Assembly (NCBI RefSeq): GCF_010667615.1
Contig: NZ_VYSG01000001.1
Coordinates: 186,001-250,000, forward strand
Length of the DNA: 64,000 nt
Direction: 5' to 3'
Source: Bifidobacterium choloepi
GTDB lineage: Bacteria; Actinomycetota; Actinomycetes; Actinomycetales; Bifidobacteriaceae
The translations under genes were made by a program, and so were the position numbers. The stretch's first letter is position 1. The number at the start of each line of letters is the position of its first letter. The notes under the pieces are model-generated. The model was not told where the DNA came from. It ran no database searches and was given only the letters and a program-made list of their open reading frames with translations. Shown one piece after another: positions 53,905 to 63,710 of the stretch.

Positions 53905-53960
53905 CCGGACATGAGGAAACGCCCGTCGGCACAGGCCGGCGGGCGTTTCCTCATGTCCGG
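53905..53960. terminator. Bidirectional palindromic terminator
   Basis: 21-bp perfect arms (CCGGACATGAGG...CCTCATGTCCGG) around a 14-nt loop lie between the hydrolase stop (+) and the pntB stop (-). Same CATG-containing style as the other long hairpins. Confidence 0.85.
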
Positions 53961-53967
53961 GGAGCAA

Positions 53968-55416
53968 CTACTGCAGCAGCTCCTTGACGGCGGCGATGAC
54001 GGCCTGGAGGCTCGCCTTCGCGTCGCCGAACAGCATCTGCGTGTTGTTCTCGAAGTACAGCTCGTTCTCGATGCCGGCGTAGCCCTTGCCGCGGCCACGC
54101 TTCATGACGACGACGTTCTGGGACTTGTCGACGTCGAGGATCGGCATGCCGGAGACCGGAGTACCGGGTCGGCGCGCGGCCGGGTTCGTGACGTCGTTGG
54201 CGCCGACGACGAGCGAGACGTTGGCCGACGGGAACTGCGGGTTGATGTCCTCGAGGTCGACGAGCTCCTCGTAGGGCACGTTGGCCTCGGCGAGCAGCAC
54301 GTTCATGTGGCCGGGCATGCGGCCGGCGACCGGGTGGATGGCGTATTCGACCTCGACGCCGTGTTCCTTGAGCAGTTCGCCGAGGTCGGCGAGCTCGCGC
54401 TGGGCCTGCGCCTGGGCCAGGCCGAAGCCCGGCACGAAGATGACCTTGTCGGCGTAGACGAGCTGGACGGCGAGGTCGTCGGCGGAGGTTTCCTTCATCG
54501 TGCCCTCGACGCCGTCGTCGCCGGCGCCGGACGAGCCGGAGCCGCCGCCGAAGCCGCCGGCGAGGACGGACATCAGCGGACGGTTCATCGCCTTGGACAT
54601 GAGGACGGAGAGCGTGACGCCGGCGGCGCCGACGAGGGCGCCGGCGACGATCAGCGCGACGTTGTCGATCGCCAGGCCGGACATCGCGACGGCGGTGCCG
54701 GTGCAGGCGTTGAGCACGGAGATGACGACGGGCATGTCGGCGCCGCCGATCGGGATGACGAAGACGAGGCCGTAGCACAGGGCGAACACGGCGGTCAGGA
54801 TGGACCACAGCACGCGCTGGCCCGGGAAGACGCACAGCAGCACGAACGAGGCGATCGTCAGCACGATGAACAGCGCGTTCCAGAAGCTCTTGCCGGGCAG
54901 CGCGAGCTTCCTGACCCACTTGATGCCCTGGAGCTTGCCGGCGGCGATGAGCGAGCCGGTGAACGTGACCGAGCCGATCATGACACCGAGGCCGGCGGTG
55001 ATGAGCACGACGATGTTCGGTTCCTCGCCGGCGAGGATGTCGTTCAGGGCGACGAGCGCGGCGGCGCCGCCGCCGACGGTGTTGAACACCGAGACGAGCT
55101 GCGGCATGTCGGTCATCTTGACCTTCTTGGCCGAGATGACGCCGGCGAGCGCGCCGATGATGATGCCGACGATGAGCACGACGACGGCGATGCCGTTCAT
55201 GACGCCCTCGAGGGCCATCTTGACGAACGCCATCAGCACGGCGATGACCATGCCGGTCGCGGACACGAAGTTGCCCTTGCGGGCGGTCTTCGGCGAGTTC
55301 ATGAAGTGCAGGCCCATGACGAACAGGACCGCGGAGAGCAGGTAGACGAACCAGGCGACGATGTCGAGGGCCGAGGCCTGGTTGGCGATGATGATCGTTT
55401 TCTCGATGATGAGCAT
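53968..55416 (-). CDS. pntB: NAD(P) transhydrogenase beta subunit PntB
   Basis: 482 aa. Eight or nine membrane helices (about 15-270) form the proton channel part and the C-terminal third binds NADP(H): VIFVPGFGLAQAQAQRELADL, then HPVAGRMPGHMNVLLAEA, SLVVGANDVTNPAAR, and KSQNVVVMKRGRGKGYAGIE with LYFENNTQMLFGDAK. It couples proton entry to hydride transfer from NADH to NADP. It starts 3 nt after the pntAb stop, so the operon pntAa-pntAb-pntB is tightly packed. Confidence 0.97.
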   Translation of the reverse strand: MLIIEKTIIIANQASALDIVAWFVYLLSAVLFVMGLHFMNSPKTARKGNFVSATGMVIAVLMAFVKMALEGVMNGIAVVVLIVGIIIGALAGVISAKKVKMTDMPQLVSVFNTVGGGAAALVALNDILAGEEPNIVVLITAGLGVMIGSVTFTGSLIAAGKLQGIKWVRKLALPGKSFWNALFIVLTIASFVLLCVFPGQRVLWSILTAVFALCYGLVFVIPIGGADMPVVISVLNACTGTAVAMSGLAIDNVALIVAGALVGAAGVTLSVLMSKAMNRPLMSVLAGGFGGGSGSSGAGDDGVEGTMKETSADDLAVQLVYADKVIFVPGFGLAQAQAQRELADLGELLKEHGVEVEYAIHPVAGRMPGHMNVLLAEANVPYEELVDLEDINPQFPSANVSLVVGANDVTNPAARRPGTPVSGMPILDVDKSQNVVVMKRGRGKGYAGIENELYFENNTQMLFGDAKASLQAVIAAVKELLQ

Positions 55417-55419
55417 GGT

Positions 55420-55740
55420 TTACCGGGCGCCCTTCTTGACGGCGGACGAATCGTCCTTCTTCTTGTCGCTCTTGAACATCTCGAGCATGCGGTCGGTGAC
55501 GACGTAGCCGCCGACGACGTTCATCGTGCCGAGGACGGCGGCGAGGAAGATGAAGACGTAGCTGAGTGGCGAGTTCGCCTCGGCGGCGACGATGACGACG
55601 CCGACGATGACGATGCCGTGGATGGAGTTGGCGCCGGACATCAGCGGGGTATGCAGCGTCGCCGGCACCTTGCCGATGACTTCGATGCCGATGAGCAGCG
55701 CGAGGATGAACAGCGTGATGGATACCACGAGATCTGGCAT
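55420..55740 (-). CDS. pntAb: NAD(P) transhydrogenase alpha subunit, membrane part
   Basis: 106 aa with three membrane helices (about 3-22, 32-58 and 64-86), matching the C-terminal membrane domain of PntA that is split off as a separate chain in many bacteria: LFILALLIGIEVIGKVPATL, HTPLMSGANSIHGIVIVG and FLAAVLGTMNVVGGYVVTD. The tail is charged (KSDKKKDDSSAVKKG). It lies 11 nt after pntAa and 3 nt before pntB. The ATG at 55740 starts the family sequence. Confidence 0.94.
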   Translation of the reverse strand: MPDLVVSITLFILALLIGIEVIGKVPATLHTPLMSGANSIHGIVIVGVVIVAAEANSPLSYVFIFLAAVLGTMNVVGGYVVTDRMLEMFKSDKKKDDSSAVKKGAR

Positions 55741-55751
55741 TTGGGTTGGCC

Positions 55752-56903
55752 TCACTTTCCGGTTTCGGCGGACGGCTGTCCGGCCGGCGCGCCGGCGACG
55801 ACCATGGCCCGGTCGAGTTCCTGGTCCATGTCGGCGGCGAGCCTGCCGTCGTGGACGAAGTGGACGAGGATGTCGGCGACGTTGCGGGCCAGCAGGTTCG
55901 ACGCGGTCGTCGGAACTTCGCTGGCGAGGTACGGGGCGCCGATGAGCTTGACGCCCCCGTCGGTGACCTGTTCGCCGACGATGGAGCCCTCGACGTTGCC
56001 GCCGAGGTCGCTGGCTGCGCAGTCGACGACGACGGCTCCGCGGTGCAGTCCGTCGACGCCGGCGCGGGTCAGCAGGACCGGCGGCTTCCTGCCGGGGACC
56101 TTGGCCGTCGTGATGACGATGTCGAATCCGGCGGCCTTCTCGTCGACGGCGGCCTGCTGGGCGGCCTGTTCTTCCGGCGTGAGGGCGCGGGCGTAGCCGC
56201 CTTCGCCCTGGCCGGCGGAGAAGTCGAGGCCGAGGTCGAGGAACTTCGCGCCGAGCGACTCGACTTCGCCGCGGGACGCGGGGCGCACGTCGTAGGCGGT
56301 GACGACGCCGCCGAGTCGGCGGGCGGTGCCGATGGCCTGCAGGCCGGCGATGCCGGCGCCGAGGATGAGGACCTTGGCGGGGCGGATGGTGCCGGCGGCC
56401 GTCGTCATCATCGGCAGGAACGATCCGTACGCGTTGGCGGCCACGAGGGCGGCCTTGTAGCCCATGACGGAGTTCTGCGACGTCATTTCGTCCATCGACT
56501 GCGCGCTCGACAGCTGGCGGGGCAGCCGCTCGATGGCGACGGCGACGAGGCCCCGGCGTTCGAGCGAGGCGACGTAGTCGGCGTCGGTGAACGATCCGAG
56601 CATGCCGATGATCCACGTGCCCGGCTTCAGCTGTTCGACGAGCGCCGGCGACGGGCGGTCGACGAAGCCGAGGGCGTCCGCCTCGGCGACGATGCGTGCC
56701 GGCTCGGCGATTTCGGCGCCGGCCCCGGCGTAGTCGGCGTCGGTGTAGCCGGCCATCTCGCCGGCGCGCGTCTCGATCAGACACGTCACGCCGGACTTCT
56801 TCAGGCGCGTGACGATGTCCGGCGTCAGCGCGACGCGGGATTCGGTGTCCGACGTCTCGTTGAACACGCCGAAGACCACGCTGCCTTCTGGTAGTTCAGC
56901 CAT
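55752..56903 (-). CDS. pntAa: NAD(P) transhydrogenase alpha subunit, NAD-binding part
   Basis: 383 aa. The N-terminal AlaDH/PNT domain binds NAD(H): VVFGVFNETSDTESRVALTP, GGVVTAYDVRPASRGEVESLG, and the Rossmann loop VLILGAGIAGLQAIGTARRLG; the RQD-loop region reads SRVALTPDIV and SSAQSMDEMTSQ. It is the soluble half that delivers hydride to PntB. I choose the ATG at 56903 (GAAAGGG 6 nt upstream) over a longer in-frame reading. First gene of the pnt operon. Confidence 0.95.
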   Translation of the reverse strand: MAELPEGSVVFGVFNETSDTESRVALTPDIVTRLKKSGVTCLIETRAGEMAGYTDADYAGAGAEIAEPARIVAEADALGFVDRPSPALVEQLKPGTWIIGMLGSFTDADYVASLERRGLVAVAIERLPRQLSSAQSMDEMTSQNSVMGYKAALVAANAYGSFLPMMTTAAGTIRPAKVLILGAGIAGLQAIGTARRLGGVVTAYDVRPASRGEVESLGAKFLDLGLDFSAGQGEGGYARALTPEEQAAQQAAVDEKAAGFDIVITTAKVPGRKPPVLLTRAGVDGLHRGAVVVDCAASDLGGNVEGSIVGEQVTDGGVKLIGAPYLASEVPTTASNLLARNVADILVHFVHDGRLAADMDQELDRAMVVAGAPAGQPSAETGK

Positions 56904-57239
56904 TTGAACCCTTTCTATACTCCCGCCCGGTTCCGTTGGCCTTTCAGCGCACCGGGCATACAGCGCACCAGTGTAACCGACAACGGGGGCGCTTTCACAT
57001 CGGGTCCATGTTTCAGCCGTTTTCCTGTCGTGGACGACGGAGGGGGCATTCGGCGCCGTGCGGACGAATCGTGCCGGAGTATTGTTCACCCACCGGGTAT
57101 TTTCTCCGGCCGATGCCCGGAAAACGGCGGGAAATAGCCGAAAGCTACGGTTCCGTAGGATGCAGCGGTCCCAAAATCTCACTAGGATGACCAGATAGCA
57201 ACAGGAAAGAATGTTGGAAGTCTTGACAAGGAGATCACC
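56904..57239. promoter_or_regulatory. Divergent promoter region of pntAa and the acyl-CoA ligase gene, with a small inverted repeat
   Basis: 336 bp without a gene. CTACGG-TT-CCGTAG at 57,145-57,158 is a short inverted repeat about 80 bp before the ligase start and might be an operator. No known regulator motif is recognised. Confidence 0.38.
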
Positions 57240-59306
57240 GTGTCCGTTTTACAATCGCTCAAGGAAACTGCGTCGAAGACCACGCAGAAAGTCCTGAATC
57301 TCAAGTCGGACTTCACCCACCCGGTGACCGACGACACCCCGGACGAACCCGACTACCTCGATTCGGAGTCCGCGCCGCAGCACCACAACTACGAAGACCT
57401 GCCGCATGTCGACTACTGGGGTCCGGACCGGCCGACGACGACGTTCATCGACGCCGACTCGGACTTCCTGACCGCGTCGACCGAAGGCAATCCGCCGCTG
57501 CCGGACGACTTCTCCGTCTACGACCTGTACGCCGATCGCGCCCGCCGCATGGGCGAGCAGCCGCTGTATACGTTCAAGCAGGGCGACGACTGGGTCACCA
57601 AGACGGCGTCCGAGACGCTCGCCGACATCCGCGCCGTCGCGAAGGGCCTGATGCACTACGGTCTGAAGAAGGGCGACGGCGTCGCGTTCATGTGCCACAC
57701 GAGCTACGACTGGAACGTCGTCGACGGCGCCGTCCTCGCGATCGGCGGCGTGCTCGCGACGGTCTACGACACCGACTCCGACGAGCAGATCCGCAACATC
57801 GTCGACAACTCCGACGCCCGCATCCTCATCGTCGAGACGAAGTCGATGAAGGACAAGAGCGACCTCGCCGTCCACGACTGCCCCACGCTCGAGCGCGTCG
57901 TGTGCCTCGAGACCGGCGGCCTCGAGGAGATCAAGGCGTACGGCGACGTCATCACCGACGAGGATCTCGACGCGCGCATCGCGACGGTCGGCAAGAAAGA
58001 CCTGTGCTCCATCGTCTACACGTCCGGTTCCACCGCGGCGCCGAAGGGCGTCGAGATGATCCACGAGGACTACGGCATCACGGCCGTCAACCTGCCGGCG
58101 TTCATGCCGGAGCTGATGATGAACAAGAAGCACCGCGTGCTGCTGTTCCTGCCGCAGGCCCACACGTTCGCCCGCGCCATCAACTACATCTGCGTCGCCT
58201 CCGAAATCCACATCTACATCGCCTCCGGCATCAAGACGCTGACTTCGGATCTCCAGGTCGCCCGTCCGCACACCACCATCGTCGTCCCCCGCGTGCTCGA
58301 GAAGATCTACAACGCCGCCTCGCAGAAGGCCGGCACCGGCGCGAAGGGCATGGTGTTCGCCGCCTCTGTCGTCGCCGCGCAGAAGTACATGCAGGAAATC
58401 TCCGAACGCGGCAAGGCGTCCCGCTTCGTCAAGGCGCGCCGCAACGCGTTTGACCCGCTCGTCTACTCGTCCATCCGCGAGGTGCTCGGCGGCCACGCCC
58501 AGTGGATCGTCACCGGTGGCGCCCCGCTCGACCCGGAGCTGATGAGCTTCTTCCGTGGCGCCGGCATTCCGGTCTACGAGGGCTATGGCCTGACCGAGAC
58601 GACCGCGCCGGCCGCGTTCAACCCGCTTGGCGTGCCCTACCACGCCGGCTCCGTCGGCATTCCGTTCCCGGGCTTCGAGCTGCGCATTGGCGACGGCAAC
58701 GAGATCCAGATCAAGGGCACGGCCGTGTTCCGCGGCTATCACAAGAACGAGGAGGCCACCGAGGCAGCGTTCACGAAGGACGGCTGGTACATGACCGGCG
58801 ACCTCGGACGCCTCGACGACGACGGCTTCCTGTACATCATCGGCCGCAAGAAGGACCTCATCATCACCGCCGGCGGCAAGAACGTCTCCCCCGGCCCGAT
58901 GGAGGAAGTCATCGAGCGCTGCCCGCTCGTCTCGCAGTGCCTCGTCGTCGGCGACAAGCGCCCGTTCATCTCCGCCCTCGTGACGCTGGAGGAGGACAAC
59001 CTGCGTCCGTGGCTGATGTCGAGGGGCCTCAACGGCGACATGACGATGGAGGAAGCGGCCAACAACGCCGCCGTCCGCGCCGAGGTCCAGAAGTGGGTCG
59101 ACCAGGCCAACGAGGGCGTCTCCCGCGCCGAGTCGGTCCGCAAGTTCATCATCCTGCCCGAAGACTTCACGCAGGAGAACGGACTGATGACCGCGTCGAT
59201 GAAGGTCATCCGTCCGAAGGTCATCAAGCGCTACATGAACCTGCTCAACACGCAGATGTACACGAAGCGCAAGGCCGTCGTCCCGTCCGACAGCTCGAAG
59301 AACTGA
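57240..59306 (+). CDS. fadD: Long-chain fatty acid-CoA ligase (AMP-forming)
   Basis: 688 aa. Activates fatty acids to acyl-CoA through an acyl-AMP. Motifs: the ATP loop CSIVYTSGSTAAPKGVEM, the gate region VYEGYGLTETTAPAAFN, and the A8/A10 segments WYMTGDLGRLDDDGFLYIIG and RKKDLIITAGGKNVSPGPME. The N-terminus is a 60-residue polar lead. It starts at a GTG with AAGGAG 6 nt upstream. Because bifidobacteria do not degrade fatty acids by beta-oxidation, a role in lipid uptake or remodelling is likelier than catabolism (inference). Confidence 0.95.
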   Translation: MSVLQSLKETASKTTQKVLNLKSDFTHPVTDDTPDEPDYLDSESAPQHHNYEDLPHVDYWGPDRPTTTFIDADSDFLTASTEGNPPLPDDFSVYDLYADRARRMGEQPLYTFKQGDDWVTKTASETLADIRAVAKGLMHYGLKKGDGVAFMCHTSYDWNVVDGAVLAIGGVLATVYDTDSDEQIRNIVDNSDARILIVETKSMKDKSDLAVHDCPTLERVVCLETGGLEEIKAYGDVITDEDLDARIATVGKKDLCSIVYTSGSTAAPKGVEMIHEDYGITAVNLPAFMPELMMNKKHRVLLFLPQAHTFARAINYICVASEIHIYIASGIKTLTSDLQVARPHTTIVVPRVLEKIYNAASQKAGTGAKGMVFAASVVAAQKYMQEISERGKASRFVKARRNAFDPLVYSSIREVLGGHAQWIVTGGAPLDPELMSFFRGAGIPVYEGYGLTETTAPAAFNPLGVPYHAGSVGIPFPGFELRIGDGNEIQIKGTAVFRGYHKNEEATEAAFTKDGWYMTGDLGRLDDDGFLYIIGRKKDLIITAGGKNVSPGPMEEVIERCPLVSQCLVVGDKRPFISALVTLEEDNLRPWLMSRGLNGDMTMEEAANNAAVRAEVQKWVDQANEGVSRAESVRKFIILPEDFTQENGLMTASMKVIRPKVIKRYMNLLNTQMYTKRKAVVPSDSSKN

Positions 59307-59326
59307 GCCCGAAGGGCACGTGAGGA

Positions 59327-59370
59327 CATGTGAAAGGGTCCCCGCCGAAAGGCGGGGACCCTTTCACATG
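59327..59370. terminator. Bidirectional palindromic terminator with GAAA loop
   Basis: 20-bp perfect arms (CATGTGAAAGGG...CCCTTTCACATG) around a GAAA tetraloop. It lies between the ligase (+) and era (-), which converge here. Confidence 0.9.
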
Positions 59371-59400
59371 CGCATGTGCTTCATGTGCGTGGGCGCGGGG

Positions 59401-60366
59401 CTAGAACCCGAGCCGCTCGAGTTGCTTCGGGTCGCTCTGCCAGCTCTTGGCGACCTTGACGTGCATGTCGAGGACGGCCTTCTGGCCGACAATGCGGTTG
59501 ACGGCCGTGCGCAGCTTCTTCTTGACGGCGACGAGATGCTCGGCCTTGCGGCCGATGATGATCGGCTTCTGCGAGTCGCGCTCGACGTAGATCGAGACCA
59601 TGACGGTCGCCTTGCCGTCGTACTTGACGCCGGTGGCCGGATCAACCGGGTATTCGATGCCGTCGACGACGACGGCGAGCGAATGCGGCAGCTCGTCGTC
59701 GAGTTCCTCGAGGAACGCGCCGCGGATCAGCTCGGCGATCGTCTCTTCCGGCCGCTCCTCGCTGACCTGCTCGGCCGGATACATCTGCGGGCCTTCCGGC
59801 AGGTTCTCGATGAGCACGTTGCGCACCTCGTCGAGGTTGTCGTCCTCGAGCGCGCTGACCGGCACGATCTCGGTGAAGTCGGCGAACTGGTCGAGCTCGA
59901 TGAGCTTCTCGATCATCTGCTGGCGGTTGAGCTTGTCGATCTTCGTCAGCACGCCGATGAGCGGAATCTTCCAGCTGAACGATCCGTCCTCGAGCTTCGT
60001 CGCGAACTGGGAGCGCAGGCGGCTCAGGATGCGCTTGTCGCCGGGGCCGATCTCCTGGTCGCCGGGCAGCAGGAACGCGATCTCGTCGCTGTCGGCGAGC
60101 GACTCGTCGACGACGTCGTTGAGGCGCTGGCCGAGCAGCGTGCGCGGACGGTGGATGCCGGGGGTGTCGACGAGGACCATCTGCGCGTTGTCGGTCGTCA
60201 GGATGCCGCGGATCGCCTTGCGGGTCGTTTCCGGCCGGCTCGACATGATCGCGACCTGCGTGCCGATCAGTCCGTTGATCAGCGTCGACTTGCCGACGTT
60301 CGGCCGTCCCACGACCGCCACGAATCCGGATCGGTACGTCTCGGGCCGCGCGTTTTCGTCACTCAT
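59401..60366 (-). CDS. era: GTPase Era
   Basis: 321 aa. Ras-like G domain followed by a C-terminal KH domain; binds 16S rRNA and checks 30S assembly. G1 GRPNVGKST, G2 PETTRKAIRG, G3 DTPGIHRP, G4 TKIDKLN, and the KH domain SIYVERDSQKPIIIGRKAEH then KKKLRTAVNRIVGQKAVLDM. The ATG at 60366 overlaps the corC stop by 8 nt, so the pair is translationally coupled; a GTG 18 nt upstream is a possible start. Last gene of the phoH-ybeY-corC-era cluster. Confidence 0.97.
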   Translation of the reverse strand: MSDENARPETYRSGFVAVVGRPNVGKSTLINGLIGTQVAIMSSRPETTRKAIRGILTTDNAQMVLVDTPGIHRPRTLLGQRLNDVVDESLADSDEIAFLLPGDQEIGPGDKRILSRLRSQFATKLEDGSFSWKIPLIGVLTKIDKLNRQQMIEKLIELDQFADFTEIVPVSALEDDNLDEVRNVLIENLPEGPQMYPAEQVSEERPEETIAELIRGAFLEELDDELPHSLAVVVDGIEYPVDPATGVKYDGKATVMVSIYVERDSQKPIIIGRKAEHLVAVKKKLRTAVNRIVGQKAVLDMHVKVAKSWQSDPKQLERLGF

Positions 60367-61816
60367 TGTTGCGTTCGTCTCCACTTCCGTCAGTCACTGT
60401 GCTGTCATTGTGCACGATTCTTCCCATTGTACGGGTCCCCGTCCCCTGATCGAGTCGTTCGACGACGATCGTCGAGACTTTCTTGCGGCGGCCGGCAGAG
60501 TCGACGGCGGTGAACTTCAGGCCGTGCGTGACGCCGGTGGCGCCGACGATCGGCACGCGGCCGACGAGCTTGGTGAGCAGGCCGTAGACGGTGTCGACGT
60601 CGTCCTCGTCGAGGTCGATCTGGAAGATTTCCTCGACGTCGGCGATCGGCGTGCGCGCCGGCATGCTCCATTCGACGACTTCGCGGGTGTCGCCGTCGGC
60701 GTCGGTTTCCTCGCGCACGATCCGCTTCGGCTCGCCGTGCTGCGTGCGGTCGTGTTCATCCTCGAGCTCGCCGACGATCTGCTCGATGGCGTCCTCGATC
60801 GTGACGAGGCCGGCGATGCCGCCGTATTCGTCGACGACGACGGCGACATGGTGGCGCGTCTGCTGCATTTCGTGGAACAGGTCGTCGGCCGGCTTCGATT
60901 CCGGCACGAGCATGGCCTTGCGCACGATCGACTCGACGGCGCGCGAGTCGGCGGCCTGGTTGAACGCGGTGGCGCGCACGGCGTCCTTGAGGTAGGCGAT
61001 GCCGAGCAGGTCGTCGACGTCGTCGCCGATGACCGGCACGCGCGAGTAGCCGGAGCGCGAGCACAGCTTGAGGAAGTCCTCGAGCGTCTCGTCGCGCTGG
61101 ATCGTGATCATGTCGGTGCGCGGCACCATGATCTCGCGCGTCAGCGTGTCCGAGAGGGCGAGGACGTTGCGCAGCATTTCGGAGACTTCCGGGTCGAACC
61201 GGTTCGTCTCGATGAGCCGGTCGACGGCGGCGCGGCCCTGGCGCAGCTGGAGCTTCTCGAGTTCCTCGTCGTCGGACAGCTCGGCGCCGTCGCCGCCCCT
61301 CGTCCGGCCGTCGTCGTGGCGGCGCACCGGCGCGCAGTTGAGGGCGACGGTCGCCATCGTCGAATGGCGGATCAATGTCCTGAGCGGCGCGTCCGGGTCG
61401 GGCGCGGAGCCGGCGACGCCGAGCGTGCGCGGCCGCAGCGCGATCGTGATCGCGGCGACGGCGATCGCGACGACGAGGCCGGCGACGATGACGCCCCAGA
61501 TCGGCGCGCCGAGCAGGTCGGCCGTCGTGGCGACGAGGACGCCGACGAGGATGTTGCAGGTGACCCTGACGAACGCGCAGGCGCTGCCGGTGGCGTGACG
61601 GTTCGCGAGCAGCCGCTGGACCTTGCGCAGCTTCGTGTTGATCTTGACGCGGGCGAACTGGCTGATTTCCGGACCGGTCTGCACGCCGATCATGTAGTTG
61701 TTGACGTTGGCCCGCGTGACCCGGGTGACGGCGCTCTCGACGGACGCCATCATCAGCGAGATCCAGGCGAGCACGACGGCGACGACGACGAACACGGCGA
61801 CCAGAACGATTTCCAT
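60359..61816 (-). CDS. CNNM/CorC-type transporter-like protein (hemolysin family)
   Basis: 485 aa. An N-terminal DUF21 membrane domain (about 1-130, three or more helices) precedes two CBS domains ([20 protein letters not shown] and [20 protein letters not shown], then [20 protein letters not shown]) and a C-terminal CorC_HlyC domain ([20 protein letters not shown]). This protein type is linked to magnesium or cobalt export; the E. coli CorC name is used loosely. The linker between the membrane and CBS parts is longer than usual (about 145-190). It sits between ybeY and era, the usual order. Confidence 0.93.
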   Translation of the reverse strand: MEIVLVAVFVVVAVVLAWISLMMASVESAVTRVTRANVNNYMIGVQTGPEISQFARVKINTKLRKVQRLLANRHATGSACAFVRVTCNILVGVLVATTADLLGAPIWGVIVAGLVVAIAVAAITIALRPRTLGVAGSAPDPDAPLRTLIRHSTMATVALNCAPVRRHDDGRTRGGDGAELSDDEELEKLQLRQGRAAVDRLIETNRFDPEVSEMLRNVLALSDTLTREIMVPRTDMITIQRDETLEDFLKLCSRSGYSRVPVIGDDVDDLLGIAYLKDAVRATAFNQAADSRAVESIVRKAMLVPESKPADDLFHEMQQTRHHVAVVVDEYGGIAGLVTIEDAIEQIVGELEDEHDRTQHGEPKRIVREETDADGDTREVVEWSMPARTPIADVEEIFQIDLDEDDVDTVYGLLTKLVGRVPIVGATGVTHGLKFTAVDSAGRRKKVSTIVVERLDQGTGTRTMGRIVHNDSTVTDGSGDERNNE

Positions 61817-61868
61817 ACGCCTTACGCTACCACGCCGCCTCCGTGCCCTTCATCGGCGGTAAAAGCGC

Positions 61869-62414
61869 TCAGTGCATGAGCTGGCGGCCGGCGCCGTGCT
61901 CGCGGTCCCAGCGCTCGAGTTCGTTCGGCACGCCCTCGGGCAACGAGACCAGCCACGACGAGCCCTGCCGGGCCGCGAAGAACGTGAGCAGCAGCTGGCG
62001 CTGCAGGCCGAACATCTGGCGTTCCTGTTCCTTCGTACCGTGGTCGTAGCCGAGCAGGTGCAGGATGCCGTGGATCGTCAGCAGCAGCATCTCCTCCATC
62101 GTCGAGTGGCCGGCGGCCAGCGCCTGCTGTTCGGCGACCCACGGGCAGATGACGATGTCACCGAGGATGCCTTCGGACAGCGTGCGCGAGTCGCCGGGAC
62201 GCAGTTCGTCCATGGGGAAGCTCATGACGTCGGTCGGTCCCTCGAGTCCCATCCAGCGGTCGTGCAGCTGGGCGATCGGGTCCGGGTCGACGAACATGAT
62301 CGCGAGATCGGACTGCGTGCTGACCCTCATCTGGTCCATCACCCACAGTCCGAGATCGGAAAACACCTTCGGATCGATGATCCACTCGGTTTCGTTGGTG
62401 ACTTCGACGCTCAT
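61869..62414 (-). CDS. ybeY: Endoribonuclease YbeY (16S rRNA 3'-end maturation)
   Basis: 181 aa. The zinc motif [13 protein letters not shown] (HGxLHLxGYDH) is complete and the conserved [12 protein letters not shown] lies upstream. YbeY processes rRNA and takes part in ribosome quality control. The ATG at 62414 starts the family sequence, and GGGAG lies a few nt upstream. Gap to corC is 52 nt and to phoH 67 nt; the cluster is likely one operon. Confidence 0.97.
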   Translation of the reverse strand: MSVEVTNETEWIIDPKVFSDLGLWVMDQMRVSTQSDLAIMFVDPDPIAQLHDRWMGLEGPTDVMSFPMDELRPGDSRTLSEGILGDIVICPWVAEQQALAAGHSTMEEMLLLTIHGILHLLGYDHGTKEQERQMFGLQRQLLLTFFAARQGSSWLVSLPEGVPNELERWDREHGAGRQLMH

Positions 62415-62481
62415 GGTTCTCCCTGCAAGTTTCGTGTGGTCTATGGAACGGCGCTTCCAGCCTACTCGGTCCCGTCGCCGG

Positions 62482-63633
62482 CTACTGTCCGAGCTGCTCC
62501 TCGCCGATGTGGATGTCGCGGCGTTCGGCGAGCCTGCGGGCCTCCCGGCGCTCGTCGGCCTTCTCGTAGGCGGCGACGATCCTGCCGACGAGGGCGTGGC
62601 GCACGACGTCGGCCGATTCGAGATGGACGAACGCGATGCCCGGAATGTCGCCGAGGATGCGCTCGATCGACTTGAGTCCCGAATGTGGCACCTCGAGGTC
62701 GATCTGCGTGACGTCGCCGGTGACGACCATCGTCGTGTTGAAGCCCAGGCGCGTCAGGAACATCTTCATCTGCTGCTCGGTCGTGTTCTGCGCCTCGTCG
62801 AGGATGACGAACGCGTCGTTGAGCGTGCGGCCGCGCATGTAGGCGAGCGGCGCGACCTCGATCGTGCCGTCGTCGAGATAGCGGCGCAGCCGGTCGGCAC
62901 CGAGCATGTCGCCGAGCGCGTCGTAGAGCGGACGCAGGTACGGGTCGACCTTCTCGTTCAGCGTGCCGGGCAGGAAGCCGAGCCGCTCGCCGGCCTCGAC
63001 GGCCGGACGAGTCAGGATGATGCGGCGCACCTTGCCGTCGTCGAACGCGCGGACGGCCTTGGCGACGGCGAGATAGGTCTTGCCTGTGCCGGCCGGACCG
63101 ATGCCGAACGTAATCGTGTTCGCCTCGATGGCGTTGACGTAGGCCGTCTGTCCGGCCGTCTTCGGGCGCACCGGCTGGCCGGCGGCGTAGGCGATGACAC
63201 CGGGCAGCGACGGCTTGTGACGGCCACCGCCATCGGCGACGGCGGCGCTGTCGGCGCGGGAGGAGGACTGGCCGCTGGCGGCGACGGCGCGCTTCGTGCG
63301 GCGCAGCGCCTCGACGGTCCTGCCGTGACCGGGCACTTCCTCGCGCACGTCGTTCGACAGCACCCGCTGGTCGACGAGCCGGCGCACCATGTCGGCGTCC
63401 ATCGGCTCGGTGAACGCCGACTCGATGACGGTGTCGAGCAGGTCCTGCGCCTGGACGGCCTCGGCCTCGCCGGCCTTCGTCGTCGCGCGGATCGTCACCT
63501 CGTTGCCGCGCACGTGGATCGTCGTGTCCGGAAAGGCGCGCTCGACCTCGCGCAGCACCTCGTCGTACGGTCCGAACACCGACACCGGATCCAGCTCGGC
63601 CGGCACGTTCACTGTCCTCTTCGTCGTCGCCAA
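62482..63633 (-). CDS. phoH: PhoH-family P-loop ATPase
   Basis: 383 aa. Walker [15 protein letters not shown] and Walker [12 protein letters not shown] with conserved [20 protein letters not shown] and [11 protein letters not shown] in between and after. The N-terminal region (about 1-100) is the KH-like domain common in PhoH. The enzyme is an RNA-linked ATPase that works with YbeY in several bacteria. The start is a TTG at 63633, preceded by AAAGGGGAG; the sequence shows no better ATG. First complete gene of the phoH-ybeY-corC-era cluster. Confidence 0.95.
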   Translation of the reverse strand: MATTKRTVNVPAELDPVSVFGPYDEVLREVERAFPDTTIHVRGNEVTIRATTKAGEAEAVQAQDLLDTVIESAFTEPMDADMVRRLVDQRVLSNDVREEVPGHGRTVEALRRTKRAVAASGQSSSRADSAAVADGGGRHKPSLPGVIAYAAGQPVRPKTAGQTAYVNAIEANTITFGIGPAGTGKTYLAVAKAVRAFDDGKVRRIILTRPAVEAGERLGFLPGTLNEKVDPYLRPLYDALGDMLGADRLRRYLDDGTIEVAPLAYMRGRTLNDAFVILDEAQNTTEQQMKMFLTRLGFNTTMVVTGDVTQIDLEVPHSGLKSIERILGDIPGIAFVHLESADVVRHALVGRIVAAYEKADERREARRLAERRDIHIGEEQLGQ

Positions 63634-63710
63634 CGGCTCCCCTTTGCGATTGTGACTGGACGGTCCTCCCCCGCGGACGGATCGTCCCCGATTATCCGAC
63701 GCCGACGGCC

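Noticed and set aside
51604-53967. 787-codon minus-strand open frame
   Set aside because: Crosses rplY out of frame and the antisense of the alpha/beta hydrolase; composition is Arg-rich shadow sequence.
53911-56196. 761-codon + strand open frame
   Set aside because: Antisense of the pnt operon with Asp/His/Gly-rich shadow composition.
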